DNA from: Foliamicus sp965115835
Lineage (GTDB): Bacteria > Pseudomonadota > Gammaproteobacteria > Steroidobacterales > Foliamicaceae
DNA length: 64,000 nucleotides
Direction: 5' to 3'
Assembly (NCBI GenBank): GCA_965115835.1
Contig: OZ220471.1
Coordinates: 186,001 to 250,000, forward strand
The notes beneath the pieces are model-generated. The model was not told where the DNA came from. It worked only from the letters and a program-made list of their open reading frames with translations, and did not search any database. The position numbers were made by a program, and so were the translations under genes. Below are positions 54,702 through 63,117 of the stretch, in pieces (positions within the stretch are counted from its first letter, which is position 1; each line of letters starts with the position of its first letter).

Positions 54702-55823
54702 TCAGTGAATGGCGAGCGCGTCTTCGGGCGGCGTGAAGGAATGGTCCAGCGCCTCGGCCACGGCCTCGTTGGTGACCCGTCCGGCGTGGATGTTGAGACC
54801 CGCCATCAGGCCGGCGTCATCGCGCACGGCCTGTCGCCAGCCCTTGTGGGCCAGCGCCAGGGCAAACGGCAGCGTGGCGTTGTTCAGCGCCAGTGTGGAA
54901 GTGCGGGGCACCACGCCCGGCATGTTCGCCACGCAGTAATGCACCACATCGTCGCGGATGAACGTGGGGTGGGAGTGAGTGGTGGGACGGCTGGTCTCGA
55001 AGGCGCCGCCCTGGTCGATGGCCACATCCACCAGCACCGAGCCGGCCGCCATGCAGGTCACCATCTCCCGGGACACAAGCTGCGGTGTGGACGCGCCCGG
55101 AACCAGCACCGCGCCGATGACGAGGTCCGCCTGCCCGACATATTCCTCGATGGCCGATCGTGTGGAGTACATGGTGTTGAGGCGCGCCCCGAACTGCAGG
55201 TCCAGTTCGCGCAGCCGGCCCAGCGACTTGTCGAGCACCACCACCCGCGCCTCCATGCCCACCGCGATGCGCAGGGCGTTGGTGCCGACCACTCCGCCGC
55301 CCAGCACCACCACATTGGCCGCCAGCACGCCGGGAACGCCGCCCAGCAGCTTGCCGCAGCCGCCCATCTCCGTTTCCAGGCAGCGCGCGCCCGCCTGCAC
55401 CGCCATGCGTCCCGCAACTTCGCTCATCGGCGCCAGCAGGGGCAGGCGCCCGAAGCGGTCGGTGACGGTTTCGTATGCGATGGCAGTGACCCCCGATTCC
55501 ATCAGCATGCGCGTCAGACCCGGGTCCGGCGCCAGATGCAGGTAGGCGAACAGGATCTGGCCCTCGCGCAGCATCCGGCATTCTTGCGGTTGCGGTTCCT
55601 TGACCTTGACGATCATCTCCGCCTTTTTGAAGACTTCCCTGGCGCTGTCCGCAATCCGGGCGCCCAGGGCCCGGTACTCGTCGTCCGTGCGACGAATTCC
55701 GTGGCCCGCTCCGGTTTCCACCAGCACCTGATGGCCGCTTTCGATCAGTTCGCGGACGCTGCTCAGGCTCAAGCCCACCCGGTGTTCGTCGGGCTTTATC
55801 TCCCTGGGGACGCCGATCAGCAT
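54702..55823 (-). CDS. ald: Alanine dehydrogenase
   Basis: 373 residues: MLIGVPREIKPDEHRVGLS, the catalytic Lys in VKVKEPQPQE, His in YLHLAPDPGLT, the Rossmann motif VVLGGGVVGTNALRIA and the C-terminal NMPGVVPRTSTLALNN. It interconverts L-alanine and pyruvate plus ammonia with NAD. In taurine dissimilation Ald recycles the pyruvate used by taurine-pyruvate aminotransferase, which is relevant because sorAB lies downstream. Confidence 0.96.
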   Translation of the reverse strand: MLIGVPREIKPDEHRVGLSLSSVRELIESGHQVLVETGAGHGIRRTDDEYRALGARIADSAREVFKKAEMIVKVKEPQPQECRMLREGQILFAYLHLAPDPGLTRMLMESGVTAIAYETVTDRFGRLPLLAPMSEVAGRMAVQAGARCLETEMGGCGKLLGGVPGVLAANVVVLGGGVVGTNALRIAVGMEARVVVLDKSLGRLRELDLQFGARLNTMYSTRSAIEEYVGQADLVIGAVLVPGASTPQLVSREMVTCMAAGSVLVDVAIDQGGAFETSRPTTHSHPTFIRDDVVHYCVANMPGVVPRTSTLALNNATLPFALALAHKGWRQAVRDDAGLMAGLNIHAGRVTNEAVAEALDHSFTPPEDALAIH

Positions 55824-55863
55824 GGCTGTATTCTAATGCTGTTCCAGGCTCGCCCGGACCCGA

Positions 55864-56415
55864 TCATTCGTTGGTTCCCCCGGCCTGGGGGCCGGGCGGC
55901 GGCGGCGCTGGCGGCAGCGCATCCATCACTCCGGGGGCCGCGCTGTCGACCTGCCCGAACAGATGCAACTCGCGCTTTGCAGCCTCGGCGGTGTGGTCCG
56001 CCACGTAATCCCAGTCGGCGCTGGCGAACTTTTCCTCCTCCTCGGCCAGCGTGGAGTGCCGGCTGGCTGCGAGCACACCGAGAAAAACGCCCAGGAACTC
56101 GCGCGCCTCGTCCTCGAACGCATCGCGATGCGCCGCGCCCCTGGCGCGCAACGCATCGCGGGCCTGCGCCAGGTCGGCCAGCGCCCTTTCGCTGGCGGTC
56201 AGGCGCGTCTCGAGGCGGGTGAGCTTTTGCCGCAACGCCCCATCGTTGGGGCCTGCATGCGGATCCAGGCGCTCCCACAGCCGATGATCCTGGGCGTGCA
56301 GGCGATCCAGCGAATGCTGGAGGTAGTCCGCGCAAGCCAGGTACAGGGGAATGGGGTCCTCCACCGGCGCCTTGCCCTCAAGGGCCAGTCCCAGCACGCG
56401 CCGTACCTTCGACAT
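55864..56415 (-). CDS. Helical protein sharing a segment with MT2 (unrecognised family)
   Basis: 183 residues from the ATG at 56415, with GGAG nine bases upstream; a longer frame to 56487 would run into the paraoxonase gene. It holds DPIPLYLACADYLQHSLDRL, a long coiled-coil stretch (about 70-110) and ADWDYVADHTAEAAKREL, whose WDYVAD is also found in the helical domain of MT2, then a proline-rich tail. It may be a stand-alone form of that domain. It lies 40 bases before ald and 41 bases after the paraoxonase-like gene. Confidence 0.65.
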   Translation of the reverse strand: MSKVRRVLGLALEGKAPVEDPIPLYLACADYLQHSLDRLHAQDHRLWERLDPHAGPNDGALRQKLTRLETRLTASERALADLAQARDALRARGAAHRDAFEDEAREFLGVFLGVLAASRHSTLAEEEEKFASADWDYVADHTAEAAKRELHLFGQVDSAAPGVMDALPPAPPPPGPQAGGTNE

Positions 56416-56456
56416 GCGCATGCGCTCCTCTCGCACTCGCAGGCGGGAATCGGCGT

Positions 56457-57527
56457 TCACCGGCTTGTTACTCCGGCCAGTTGGCACACCAGCACCTGCG
56501 GCTCGGTGATGGATCCAAGCAGCAGCCTGTCCTTGTAGCGGGCGGCAATGCTGCCCGCCGAGTGCCGGCGGCCCGAATCCGCCGCCACCAGTTCAAGCCC
56601 GCTTCCGTCAGGCGCAATTCGGTAGAAGCGACTCGGCGCGGGATACTTCGCATCGGCGAAGTGGCGGCCCAGCGCCATGCCGTTGGCGTGTTCGGCCACC
56701 CACAGCATGCCGCCGGCATCGGTGTCGATGTTGTCCGGAAATCCCGGCATGGACACCCGCCGGTGTTCGGTGAGCCGCCCGCCGGGGTCCATCGCCATGA
56801 ACCGCAGGCGTTTGCCCTGGGTTTCGGCAATGACGATCCGGTGGCCGGCGCGGGCGATCCCGGCGCTGCCGGCCAGTTCCCCGGCGGCCACCTGCATGGA
56901 CTGCCCGTCGTAGTAGACCGCCGTTGCCAGACTGGCTCCGAACAGGACCTCCTGCAGGCGCTGGAAGCCGTTGATTGCGCCGGTGTCGTTGACTGCAACG
57001 AACTGTTCCGGCCCGGTGGCTTGCAGGTCGTTGGGACTGTTCAGCAGGCTGCCGGATACGGAGCGCAGGTGATACAGCAGGCCGTCGTCGCGGCGTTCGT
57101 AGATTTCCACCTGCTCCGGGGCTTCTCCGTCGCGATCCTGCGGATGGTTGATCACGAACAGGCGGGTGTTGCCTTCGGCGTCCTGGTTCAGGCTCATGCC
57201 GTGGGGATGCAGGTGCGCCGGCGCTTCCGCCAGCGCCAGCGACAGGGCCGCCGGGTTCGTGTCGAGGTCGAGCGCGAGGATTGCGCCCTGCACCTTGCGA
57301 CTGCGAGGGGTAATCAGCGACCGCCGGTCGAGGACCGAAAGATAGGCAACCCCACGCAGGCGGTCGATCACGATGTCCTCGGCGCTGCCGGGCAGGCCGA
57401 TGGTTTCGCAGTTGAAGGGAAGCTCGGCCTCGACTGCGGTAAAGGCGTTCATGCGTCCCATGGCCGCCACTCCGGCAAGCAGGAGCAAGCCGATCGTCAC
57501 GCCAATCGCGATCAGCAGTTTCTTCAT
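56457..57527 (-). CDS. Paraoxonase/arylesterase-like beta-propeller protein
   Basis: 356 residues from the ATG at 57527, behind GAGGAG. An N-terminal membrane anchor or signal (LLIAIGVTIGLLLLAGVAAM) is followed by a six-bladed propeller with HPHGMSLNQDAEG, LFVINHPQDRDG, LLNSPNDLQATGPEQFVAVND, GFPDNIDTDAGGMLWVAEH and SAGSIAARY, the Ca-site pattern of PON/SMP-30 proteins. It is a likely lactonase or esterase in the periplasm. It leads the minus-strand run to sorB, with gaps of 62 bases or less. Confidence 0.85.
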   Translation of the reverse strand: MKKLLIAIGVTIGLLLLAGVAAMGRMNAFTAVEAELPFNCETIGLPGSAEDIVIDRLRGVAYLSVLDRRSLITPRSRKVQGAILALDLDTNPAALSLALAEAPAHLHPHGMSLNQDAEGNTRLFVINHPQDRDGEAPEQVEIYERRDDGLLYHLRSVSGSLLNSPNDLQATGPEQFVAVNDTGAINGFQRLQEVLFGASLATAVYYDGQSMQVAAGELAGSAGIARAGHRIVIAETQGKRLRFMAMDPGGRLTEHRRVSMPGFPDNIDTDAGGMLWVAEHANGMALGRHFADAKYPAPSRFYRIAPDGSGLELVAADSGRRHSAGSIAARYKDRLLLGSITEPQVLVCQLAGVTSR

Positions 57528-57837
57528 GCGTTTCTCCTCGGGGTTCGGATCCCGGCGCACGCAACCTTTCGGGCGGGGAATGCGAGTATAAGCACAAGCC
57601 TTGCCAAGGCCGTCACAGCAGGGGCAGCGCCAGCGGCGCCAGCCGGTAGACGGCAAGCGGCCACAGACCCCGGAGGGCGATGAGGCTGCCGAAGCGCGCC
57701 GCCGCATCAAGGGCGAGGTCCTGGTCTTCCCGGCCCGGCAAGGCCGGGAAGACCAGGATCAGGCGCGCCGAACCCGGAAGTTGGCGGCAACCCGGCAATG
57801 CCTTGCGGCAGCGCCGGGATGACGATTTTCCGGAAGC
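57528..57837. other. Intergenic region with strong hairpin
   Basis: 310 bases, GC-rich, with no gene. It holds the hairpin at 57717-57760 and a second imperfect inverted repeat CCCGGC / GCCGGG (about 57789-57816). A -10-like TATACT on the minus strand (57590-57585) could serve the paraoxonase-like gene, but no -35 is clear. Confidence 0.5.
57717..57760. repeat. 17-bp-stem palindrome (REP-like hairpin)
   Basis: TCCTGGTCTTCCCGGCC and its exact complement pair around the loop CGGCAA; a further G-T and G-C pair extend the stem. No T-run follows on either strand, so it is not a standard terminator. It resembles the intergenic CCGGCAAGGCCGGG palindromes that recur in many proteobacterial genomes. 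Confidence 0.75.
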
Positions 57838-59040
57838 TCATGCCGGGGGCGTCTCCGAAGCGGATGCGGAGCCCGGGCGAGGCGCGAGCGACGCGAGCAG
57901 GTCGCGCCCGCCAAAGCCGCTGGGCCGCTCTCGGGAAGCGCTCGTTTGCGGCGCGAGTCCCAGGAACTTGAAGGCTTCGCCCATGCCGCCCGGCAGCATC
58001 AGGCGGCGCAATGCTGTCGCGTCTTCGAGGGTCGGCGGCGAACCGGCCCGATCCAGGATGCCGGCCGCCATGAGGAACTGCGCCTGGGTGGCGAAACCCA
58101 CGGCTCGAAGTCCGGCGTTCTCGGCGCTTCGCCGGACCGCCGTGAAGTCCACCCACGCGCCGATGTCCTCACGCCCCGGTTGGCGGAAGGGATCGTCGTG
58201 CCAGTGCTGTTGCGAATGGCAGCCCAGGGTTCCGGCGCTTCGTTCGGCCATGTACAGCTCCTGCCGCGGAAGTCCATAGTCGGCCAGCAGCGCCACGCCT
58301 TCTTCGAGGGCCGCGCCGAGCGCGCCCATGAAGCCGTCGAGGCAGAGGCGGATCTCCGAGCAGTAACCCTCCGGCAACCTCGCGGGCAATTCGGCCTGCA
58401 ATTCGTCCAGCGCCTGGCGCAGGGCGGCGTCCGCGGGCCGCTCCAGCCAGCCCGGGCGCCCCGCGCACAGGCCCACGCCCCGCTCCATCCAGCCGTCCGC
58501 GCCGCGCCTGAAGCAGCGACAGGGCAGGGCGTCGATGACTTCGTTGGCCAGGATCGCCCCGCGGATTCGCTCGCCGGCAAGGCTTTCGGAGAAATGAATG
58601 CGCCGGGCCAGATCGGGGTGCGCGGTTCTCAGCCGCTCGCGCTGCGCCGAGCGCATTCCCGGCGCGCGTTCCACCAGCAGGTAGCGGCGCGGCAAACGCC
58701 CCAGACGCTTGAGTTCTCCCAGCAGGACTTCGGCGAGCTTGCCGCTGCCCGGGCCGACTTCGGCAATATCGCCGCCGTTGCAGGCGGCGAGGATCTCGGC
58801 GCATTGGCCGGCCAGCACGCGGCCGAACAGCGCGGAGGTTTCGGGCGCGGTATCGAAATCGCCGCCGCGGCCGATCCGCGCCCGGCCCGCGCCGTAATAG
58901 CCCTCGGTCGGGTGATACAGCGCAAGCTCCATGTAGCGGTCGAAAGGCAGCCAGCCGCCGGAATCGCGCAAGGCGTCCGCGATATGCCGCGGCGGCTCGT
59001 CGCAATGGGCGTCGGACCTGCTCGCCTTCACGGGGTACAT
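57838..59040 (-). CDS. SAM-dependent methyltransferase, NDUFAF7/MidA family
   Basis: 400 residues. The COG1565 pattern is clear: PFDRYMELALYHPTEGYYG, GGDFDTAPETSALFGRVLAG, IAEVGPGSGKLAEVLL, ILANEVIDALPC, LLADYGLPRQELY and the end LPGGMGEAFKFLGLA. Mitochondrial members methylate an arginine of complex I; bacterial roles are unproven. The last ~35 residues are low-complexity. It is divergent from folM with 32 bases between the starts. Confidence 0.92.
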   Translation of the reverse strand: MYPVKASRSDAHCDEPPRHIADALRDSGGWLPFDRYMELALYHPTEGYYGAGRARIGRGGDFDTAPETSALFGRVLAGQCAEILAACNGGDIAEVGPGSGKLAEVLLGELKRLGRLPRRYLLVERAPGMRSAQRERLRTAHPDLARRIHFSESLAGERIRGAILANEVIDALPCRCFRRGADGWMERGVGLCAGRPGWLERPADAALRQALDELQAELPARLPEGYCSEIRLCLDGFMGALGAALEEGVALLADYGLPRQELYMAERSAGTLGCHSQQHWHDDPFRQPGREDIGAWVDFTAVRRSAENAGLRAVGFATQAQFLMAAGILDRAGSPPTLEDATALRRLMLPGGMGEAFKFLGLAPQTSASRERPSGFGGRDLLASLAPRPGSASASETPPA

Positions 59041-59072
59041 ATAATGCCGTGGCCGGGCGCGAGAGGGCCACG

Positions 59073-59819
59073 ATGGAGCTTATGGGTACACGGAGTCTTG
59101 CGCTGGTTACGGGCGGCGCCCGGCGGGTGGGCGCGGCGATTGCCGCAGAGCTCCACGCCGCGGGTTTCGATCTGGCCATCCATTGCCGTCGCTCCGTCGA
59201 TCATGCCGGGGCGTTTGCGGCCCGGCTGAACGCCGAACGCAGCGATTCCGCTTTTGTGTTGCAGGCCGACCTGCTCGAGGAGGGCGCATGCGAACGGCTT
59301 GCGGAAGAGACGCTGCGGCGCGCCGGGCGTCTCGACTGCCTGGTGAACAACGCCTCGACCTTTTATCCCACCGCAGTGGGCGAAATCACCCGGGATGACT
59401 GGCGCAGCCTAGTGGGCAGCAACCTGAAGGCGCCGGTGTTCCTGTGCCAGGCGCTGGCTCCGGCGCTCAGGGAATCCCGGGGCGTGATCGTCAACATGGT
59501 GGACATCCATGCCCGCACCCCGCTCAAGGGCTATCCGGTCTACAGTCTGGCCAAGGCCGGTCTGGTCGCGTTGACGCGCAGCCTGGCCGCGGAGCTCGCG
59601 CCCGAAGTGCGGGTCAACGGAATCGCGCCGGGCATGGTGATGTGGGCCGAACCGCCGCCCCCGGAGGAGGTGAAGAAGGCCATCCTGTCCAGGACGCCGC
59701 TGGGCCGGGCCGGTACGCCGCAGGATGTGGCTCGCCTGGTGCGGTTCGTGGTTTGCGACGCGCCTTTCGTGACCGGACAGATCATCGCCGTGGACGGCGG
59801 GCGCAGCATCGCCGGGTAG
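59073..59819 (+). CDS. folM: Pteridine reductase-like SDR (FolM)
   Basis: 248 residues from the ATG at 59073 (GAGAGGG upstream). The cofactor motif is TGGARRVGAAIA: the Arg in TGxxxRxG marks PTR1/FolM-type NADPH-dependent pteridine reductases rather than ordinary SDRs. NNASTFYP, VDIHARTPLKGYPVYSLAKAG and the end GQIIAVDGGRSIAG are also typical. It would reduce dihydromonapterin or dihydrofolate. folB and folK lie 1.5 kb downstream, which supports the pterin assignment. Confidence 0.88.
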   Translation: MELMGTRSLALVTGGARRVGAAIAAELHAAGFDLAIHCRRSVDHAGAFAARLNAERSDSAFVLQADLLEEGACERLAEETLRRAGRLDCLVNNASTFYPTAVGEITRDDWRSLVGSNLKAPVFLCQALAPALRESRGVIVNMVDIHARTPLKGYPVYSLAKAGLVALTRSLAAELAPEVRVNGIAPGMVMWAEPPPPEEVKKAILSRTPLGRAGTPQDVARLVRFVVCDAPFVTGQIIAVDGGRSIAG

Positions 59820-59831
59820 ACCGCGGTCCGC

Positions 59832-60995
59832 TCAGGGCGTTCGCTCCGGCTTTTGTTGCCTGCCCGGAGTTGGGCAGGCGGATGGCCGGGAGCTTGTCAA
59901 ATCGTCCGCTCGCTGCGGAGGCGGCGATGGGCCAGCCGGCCCTTCGCAGGGGAGCCTGTCCGGCGAGAACGGCGAGACTTCGCTCAGGTTCCAGCGCGGG
60001 CGCGGTTCGGGCGCCCCGGAGGGCGCGGCCCCGCCGGTCAGGCGCAGGCAGCCGGCCAGCGCGATCATGGCGCCGTTGTCGGTGCAATACTCGGCCCGCG
60101 GGTAATACAGGCGTACTCCGGCGCCATCGCAATGCGCCTTCAGTTGGCGCCGCAGCCGCCGGTTGGCGCCCACGCCGCCGGCCACCACAAGACTGCCGTG
60201 GCCGGTCTTGTCCAGCGCCCGCGCGGTGCGGTCCAGAAGGGAATCGACGATTGCCGTTTCCAGCGCCAGCGCCAGCGAGGCGCGGTCGCGATCGTTCAGC
60301 GGCGCCCCCGCTTCGGCTGCGAGATCGCGCAGCTTGTAGAGCAGGGCGGTCTTGAGGCCCGAGAAGCTGAAATCGAGGTCCTGGCGACCGCGCATGGGCG
60401 CCGGCAGCCGAAAGCGGCCGGGTTCTCCGCTCCTGGCGAGTTTCGCGATCTCCGGCCCCCCCGGATAACCGAGGCCCAGCAGTTTGGCGCCCTTGTCGAA
60501 GGCTTCTCCGGCGGCGTCGTCCAGCGACTCGCCCAGCACCCGGTAGTGGCCGTAGCCGCTCACGTCCACCAGCAGGCTGTGGCCGCCGGACACCAGCAGC
60601 GCGAGGTACGGAAATGCGGGCGAGTCGCCCTCCAGCAGCGGCGCCAGCAGGTGCGCCTCCATGTGATGCACGCCGATCAGGGGCAACGAGAGCGCCCGCG
60701 CCAGTCCCCGGGCATAGACCAGGCCGGCCAGCAGGGCGCCGATCAGTCCCGGCCCCGCCGTGCAGGCCACTCCGTCCAGGTCCGACTTCTCCAGTTTCGC
60801 ATCGCCGAGCGCCCGATCGGTAAGCGCGGCCAGACGCCGCAGGTGGTCGCGCGAGGCCAGCTCCGGCACCACGCCCCCGAATTCGGCGTGCTGCCGCGCC
60901 TGACTGTACAATTGGTTTGCCAGCAAGCCCCGGCGGGCGTCGAAAACGGCCACACCGGTCTCATCGCAACTCGTTTCAATACCCAGAACCCGCAC
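59832..60995 (-). CDS. tsaD: tRNA N6-threonylcarbamoyladenosine synthase subunit TsaD
   Basis: 387 residues from GTG 60995 (RVLGIETSCDETGVAVFD). The metal-binding histidines in GVHHMEAHLLAPLL, VSGGHSLLV, GEAFDKGAKLLGLGYPGGP and CTDNGAMIALAG are all present. With TsaB/E/C it makes t6A37 in ANN-decoding tRNAs. After the usual end (RPRWNLSEV) there are about 50 extra Pro/Ser-rich residues, an unusual tail. rpsU, the common divergent neighbour, is absent; folM is convergent 12 bases away. Confidence 0.95.
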   Translation of the reverse strand: MRVLGIETSCDETGVAVFDARRGLLANQLYSQARQHAEFGGVVPELASRDHLRRLAALTDRALGDAKLEKSDLDGVACTAGPGLIGALLAGLVYARGLARALSLPLIGVHHMEAHLLAPLLEGDSPAFPYLALLVSGGHSLLVDVSGYGHYRVLGESLDDAAGEAFDKGAKLLGLGYPGGPEIAKLARSGEPGRFRLPAPMRGRQDLDFSFSGLKTALLYKLRDLAAEAGAPLNDRDRASLALALETAIVDSLLDRTARALDKTGHGSLVVAGGVGANRRLRRQLKAHCDGAGVRLYYPRAEYCTDNGAMIALAGCLRLTGGAAPSGAPEPRPRWNLSEVSPFSPDRLPCEGPAGPSPPPQRADDLTSSRPSACPTPGRQQKPERTP

Positions 60996-61298
60996 CGGGA
61001 GAATTCTAGCCCGCCGATCTTGCGGGATTGCGGAACTCGGGCGACAAGAGGCCGCGCTCCGGCGCGCTGCGCGAGGTTGTGGCGGGCCGAACCCGGGGCG
61101 GAGCGGGCAGGGTGCGCGGGCAAGCATGGCAGAATTGCCGGCAGCCGGATCGGGATCCGCGTGACACTCGGGTGTCACTGCAGGAATCGGGGGAAAACAG
61201 GGGCTCGGGCAAGGCGCCGCGAAGCCGCGATCCGGTGGGAGATCCGGGCCAGACCCGGCGCTGGGGACGATGGGTGGGGGAAGCCGCAAGGGTGGAAG
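60996..61298. other. Intergenic region between tsaD and folB
   Basis: 303 bases between divergent genes. It contains a small hairpin GTGACAC-TCGG-GTGTCAC (61161-61178). No gene, tRNA or clear promoter hexamers are seen. Confidence 0.5.
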
Positions 61299-61652
61299 AT
61301 GACGGATAAACTGATCGTGGAGGGTTTGCGCCTGAACGCAACTGTGGGTGTGAACCGCTGGGAGAAAGCCGCGCCGCAAATTGTGGCCGTGGATCTGGAA
61401 ATCGCCGTGGACGCCGCCGCGGCGGCGGCGGCGGACCGGATTTCCGCAACCGTGGACTACAAGCGCGTCACCCGGGACATCGCCGCGGTGGCGTCTGCCC
61501 GCCCGTTCGAACTCGTGGAGACCCTCGCCGAGGAAATTGCCGCGCTGATTCTCGGGGATCACGGCGCCTCGCGGGTGAAGGTGGCCGTGCGCAAGCCTTG
61601 GGCGCTGCGGCATGTGCGCGATGTGGGCGTGGTCATCGAACGCGGCAAGTGA
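61299..61652 (+). CDS. folB: Dihydroneopterin aldolase
   Basis: 117 residues from the ATG at 61299. It starts DKLIVEGLRLNATVGVNRWE, then SATVDYKRVTRDIAAVA, FELVETLAEEIAALIL, VKVAVRKPWALRHVRDVGV. It is the FolB fold, with the catalytic Glu of LVETLAE and a late Lys. It cleaves dihydroneopterin in folate synthesis. Its TGA overlaps the folK GTG. Confidence 0.93.
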   Translation: MTDKLIVEGLRLNATVGVNRWEKAAPQIVAVDLEIAVDAAAAAAADRISATVDYKRVTRDIAAVASARPFELVETLAEEIAALILGDHGASRVKVAVRKPWALRHVRDVGVVIERGK

Positions 61653-62164
61653 CGGTTGCCTCGCGCGTGTTTGTGGGCGCGGGCAGCAATATCGACCCCC
61701 GCGCCAACCTCGAGGCCGCCTGCGCGGCCCTCCGGGAGCGCTACGGCAAGCTGACCCTGTCGCCTGTCTACGAGAGCCCCGCCGAAGGCTTCGAGGGCCC
61801 CCCGTTTCTCAATCTGGTCGCAAGCTTTGCCACCGAACAACCGCCGGGGGAGATCCTGCGGGTGCTGGCGGCGCTGGAGGCCCGCGCCGGCCGCGACCGA
61901 TCCGCCGGCAAATTCTCTTCGCGCAGCATCGACCTTGACCTGCTGCTCCACGGCGACATCGTGGACGCGGCGCTGAAGCTTCCGCACCCTGATATCGATC
62001 GCTACCCCTTTGTTGCAAGGCCCCTTGCGGATCTTGCGCCGGACCTCCGCCACCCGGTCACGGGCGCCGCCCTTGGCGTCCTCCACGAGCAAATGCCGAA
62101 AGCCCGGCCACTCACTCCCGTTTCGCCGCTGCGCCTTCCCTGTCCTGCGGAAGCCTCCCTATAG
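61649..62164 (+). CDS. folK: Hydroxymethyldihydropterin pyrophosphokinase
   Basis: 171 residues from GTG 61649, coupled to folB. It shows VFVGAGSNIDPRANLEAA, SPVYESPAEGFEGPPFLNLV and the HPPK signature GRDRSAGKFSSRSIDLDLLL (standard RDR..R..R.IDLDLL), then LPHPDIDRYPFVARPLADLAP. It makes the pyrophosphorylated pterin for FolP. The last 6 bases overlap the convergent aldo/keto reductase gene. Confidence 0.94.
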   Translation: MTVASRVFVGAGSNIDPRANLEAACAALRERYGKLTLSPVYESPAEGFEGPPFLNLVASFATEQPPGEILRVLAALEARAGRDRSAGKFSSRSIDLDLLLHGDIVDAALKLPHPDIDRYPFVARPLADLAPDLRHPVTGAALGVLHEQMPKARPLTPVSPLRLPCPAEASL

Positions 62165-63055
62165 CCAGACGGCGATTGCCTTGCGCTGCGCCGCGTCAGG
62201 CAGCGGCCCCGTGGCCGCTCCCAGGTTGTCCGCCATGTGCCGGGCTTTGGTCGTGGCCGGAATCACCGCAGTGACCGCCGGGTGACCCAGGATCCACTTC
62301 AGGAACAGCTGGGCCGGACTGTTGCAGCCCAACTCCGCCGCCACCCCCGGCAACGGCTTACCGCTCACGGCGCGGAACAGTTCGCCGCGCATGAAAGGAC
62401 GGTTCACCAGGACTGCGGCGCCCGTTTCTTTCGCCAGCGGCAACAGGCGCTGCTCCGCCTCGCGCTCGCCCGGACTGTAGTTGAGCTGCACGAAGTCCCA
62501 ATCCGCCGCCTGCATCACCTTGTGGAGCTCGTCGAATTGGTTCGCGCGCCAGATCGTGACGCCCAGATAGCGAATCCGGCCTGCGGCCTGCATCTCGCGC
62601 ATCGTTTCCAGATGCGTCTCCCAATCCAGCAAGTTGTGAACCTGCATCAGATCGATGCGATCCACCCCCATCTTGTCCATCGACGCCTGCATTTGCTTGG
62701 CGCCCTCCGCGCGGCCTTCCGTCCACACCTTGGTGGCGCAGAACATCGTCTCATGTCCGGCGGCCCGGGGAAGCAACTCGCCCAGGTGCGTTTCCGAGTT
62801 CCCGTACATGGGCGAGGTGTCCACCAGCGTGCCGCCGGCAAACAGCGCTTCGAGAACATCCACCAGCGCCTGTCGCTGCGCCGCTCCGGAAACGCTGTTG
62901 AATACGCGCGAGGTTCCCAGGCCCACTGGCGGCAACGGTTCGCCGGAAGACGGGATGCGATGCATGCGGATTTCCGCCGGGGCCAATGCGGGCACACCGA
63001 GCGCCAGCCCGGCGGCGCCCGCTCCGAGCAGCGCCTTCCTTCTCGAAATTCTCAT
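62159..63055 (-). CDS. Tat-exported aldo/keto reductase
   Basis: 298 residues from the ATG at 63055. A Tat signal (RISRRKALLGAGAAGLALGV) sends a folded, cofactor-loaded enzyme to the periplasm. The AKR catalytic set is visible: Asp in VDTSPMYGNSE, Tyr in the same motif, Lys in ATKVWTEG and His in MQVHNLLDWE. VIPATTKARHMADNLGA is the NADPH-binding end. An exported AKR is unusual but this type is known. GGGAGG precedes the ATG. Confidence 0.9.
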   Translation of the reverse strand: MRISRRKALLGAGAAGLALGVPALAPAEIRMHRIPSSGEPLPPVGLGTSRVFNSVSGAAQRQALVDVLEALFAGGTLVDTSPMYGNSETHLGELLPRAAGHETMFCATKVWTEGRAEGAKQMQASMDKMGVDRIDLMQVHNLLDWETHLETMREMQAAGRIRYLGVTIWRANQFDELHKVMQAADWDFVQLNYSPGEREAEQRLLPLAKETGAAVLVNRPFMRGELFRAVSGKPLPGVAAELGCNSPAQLFLKWILGHPAVTAVIPATTKARHMADNLGAATGPLPDAAQRKAIAVWL

Positions 63056-63117
63056 GGTTGCGTTCCTCCCGTGTCTTTCATGTAACGGTTCCTGTGCTCC
63101 TATTGGTAGTGCGGCAA

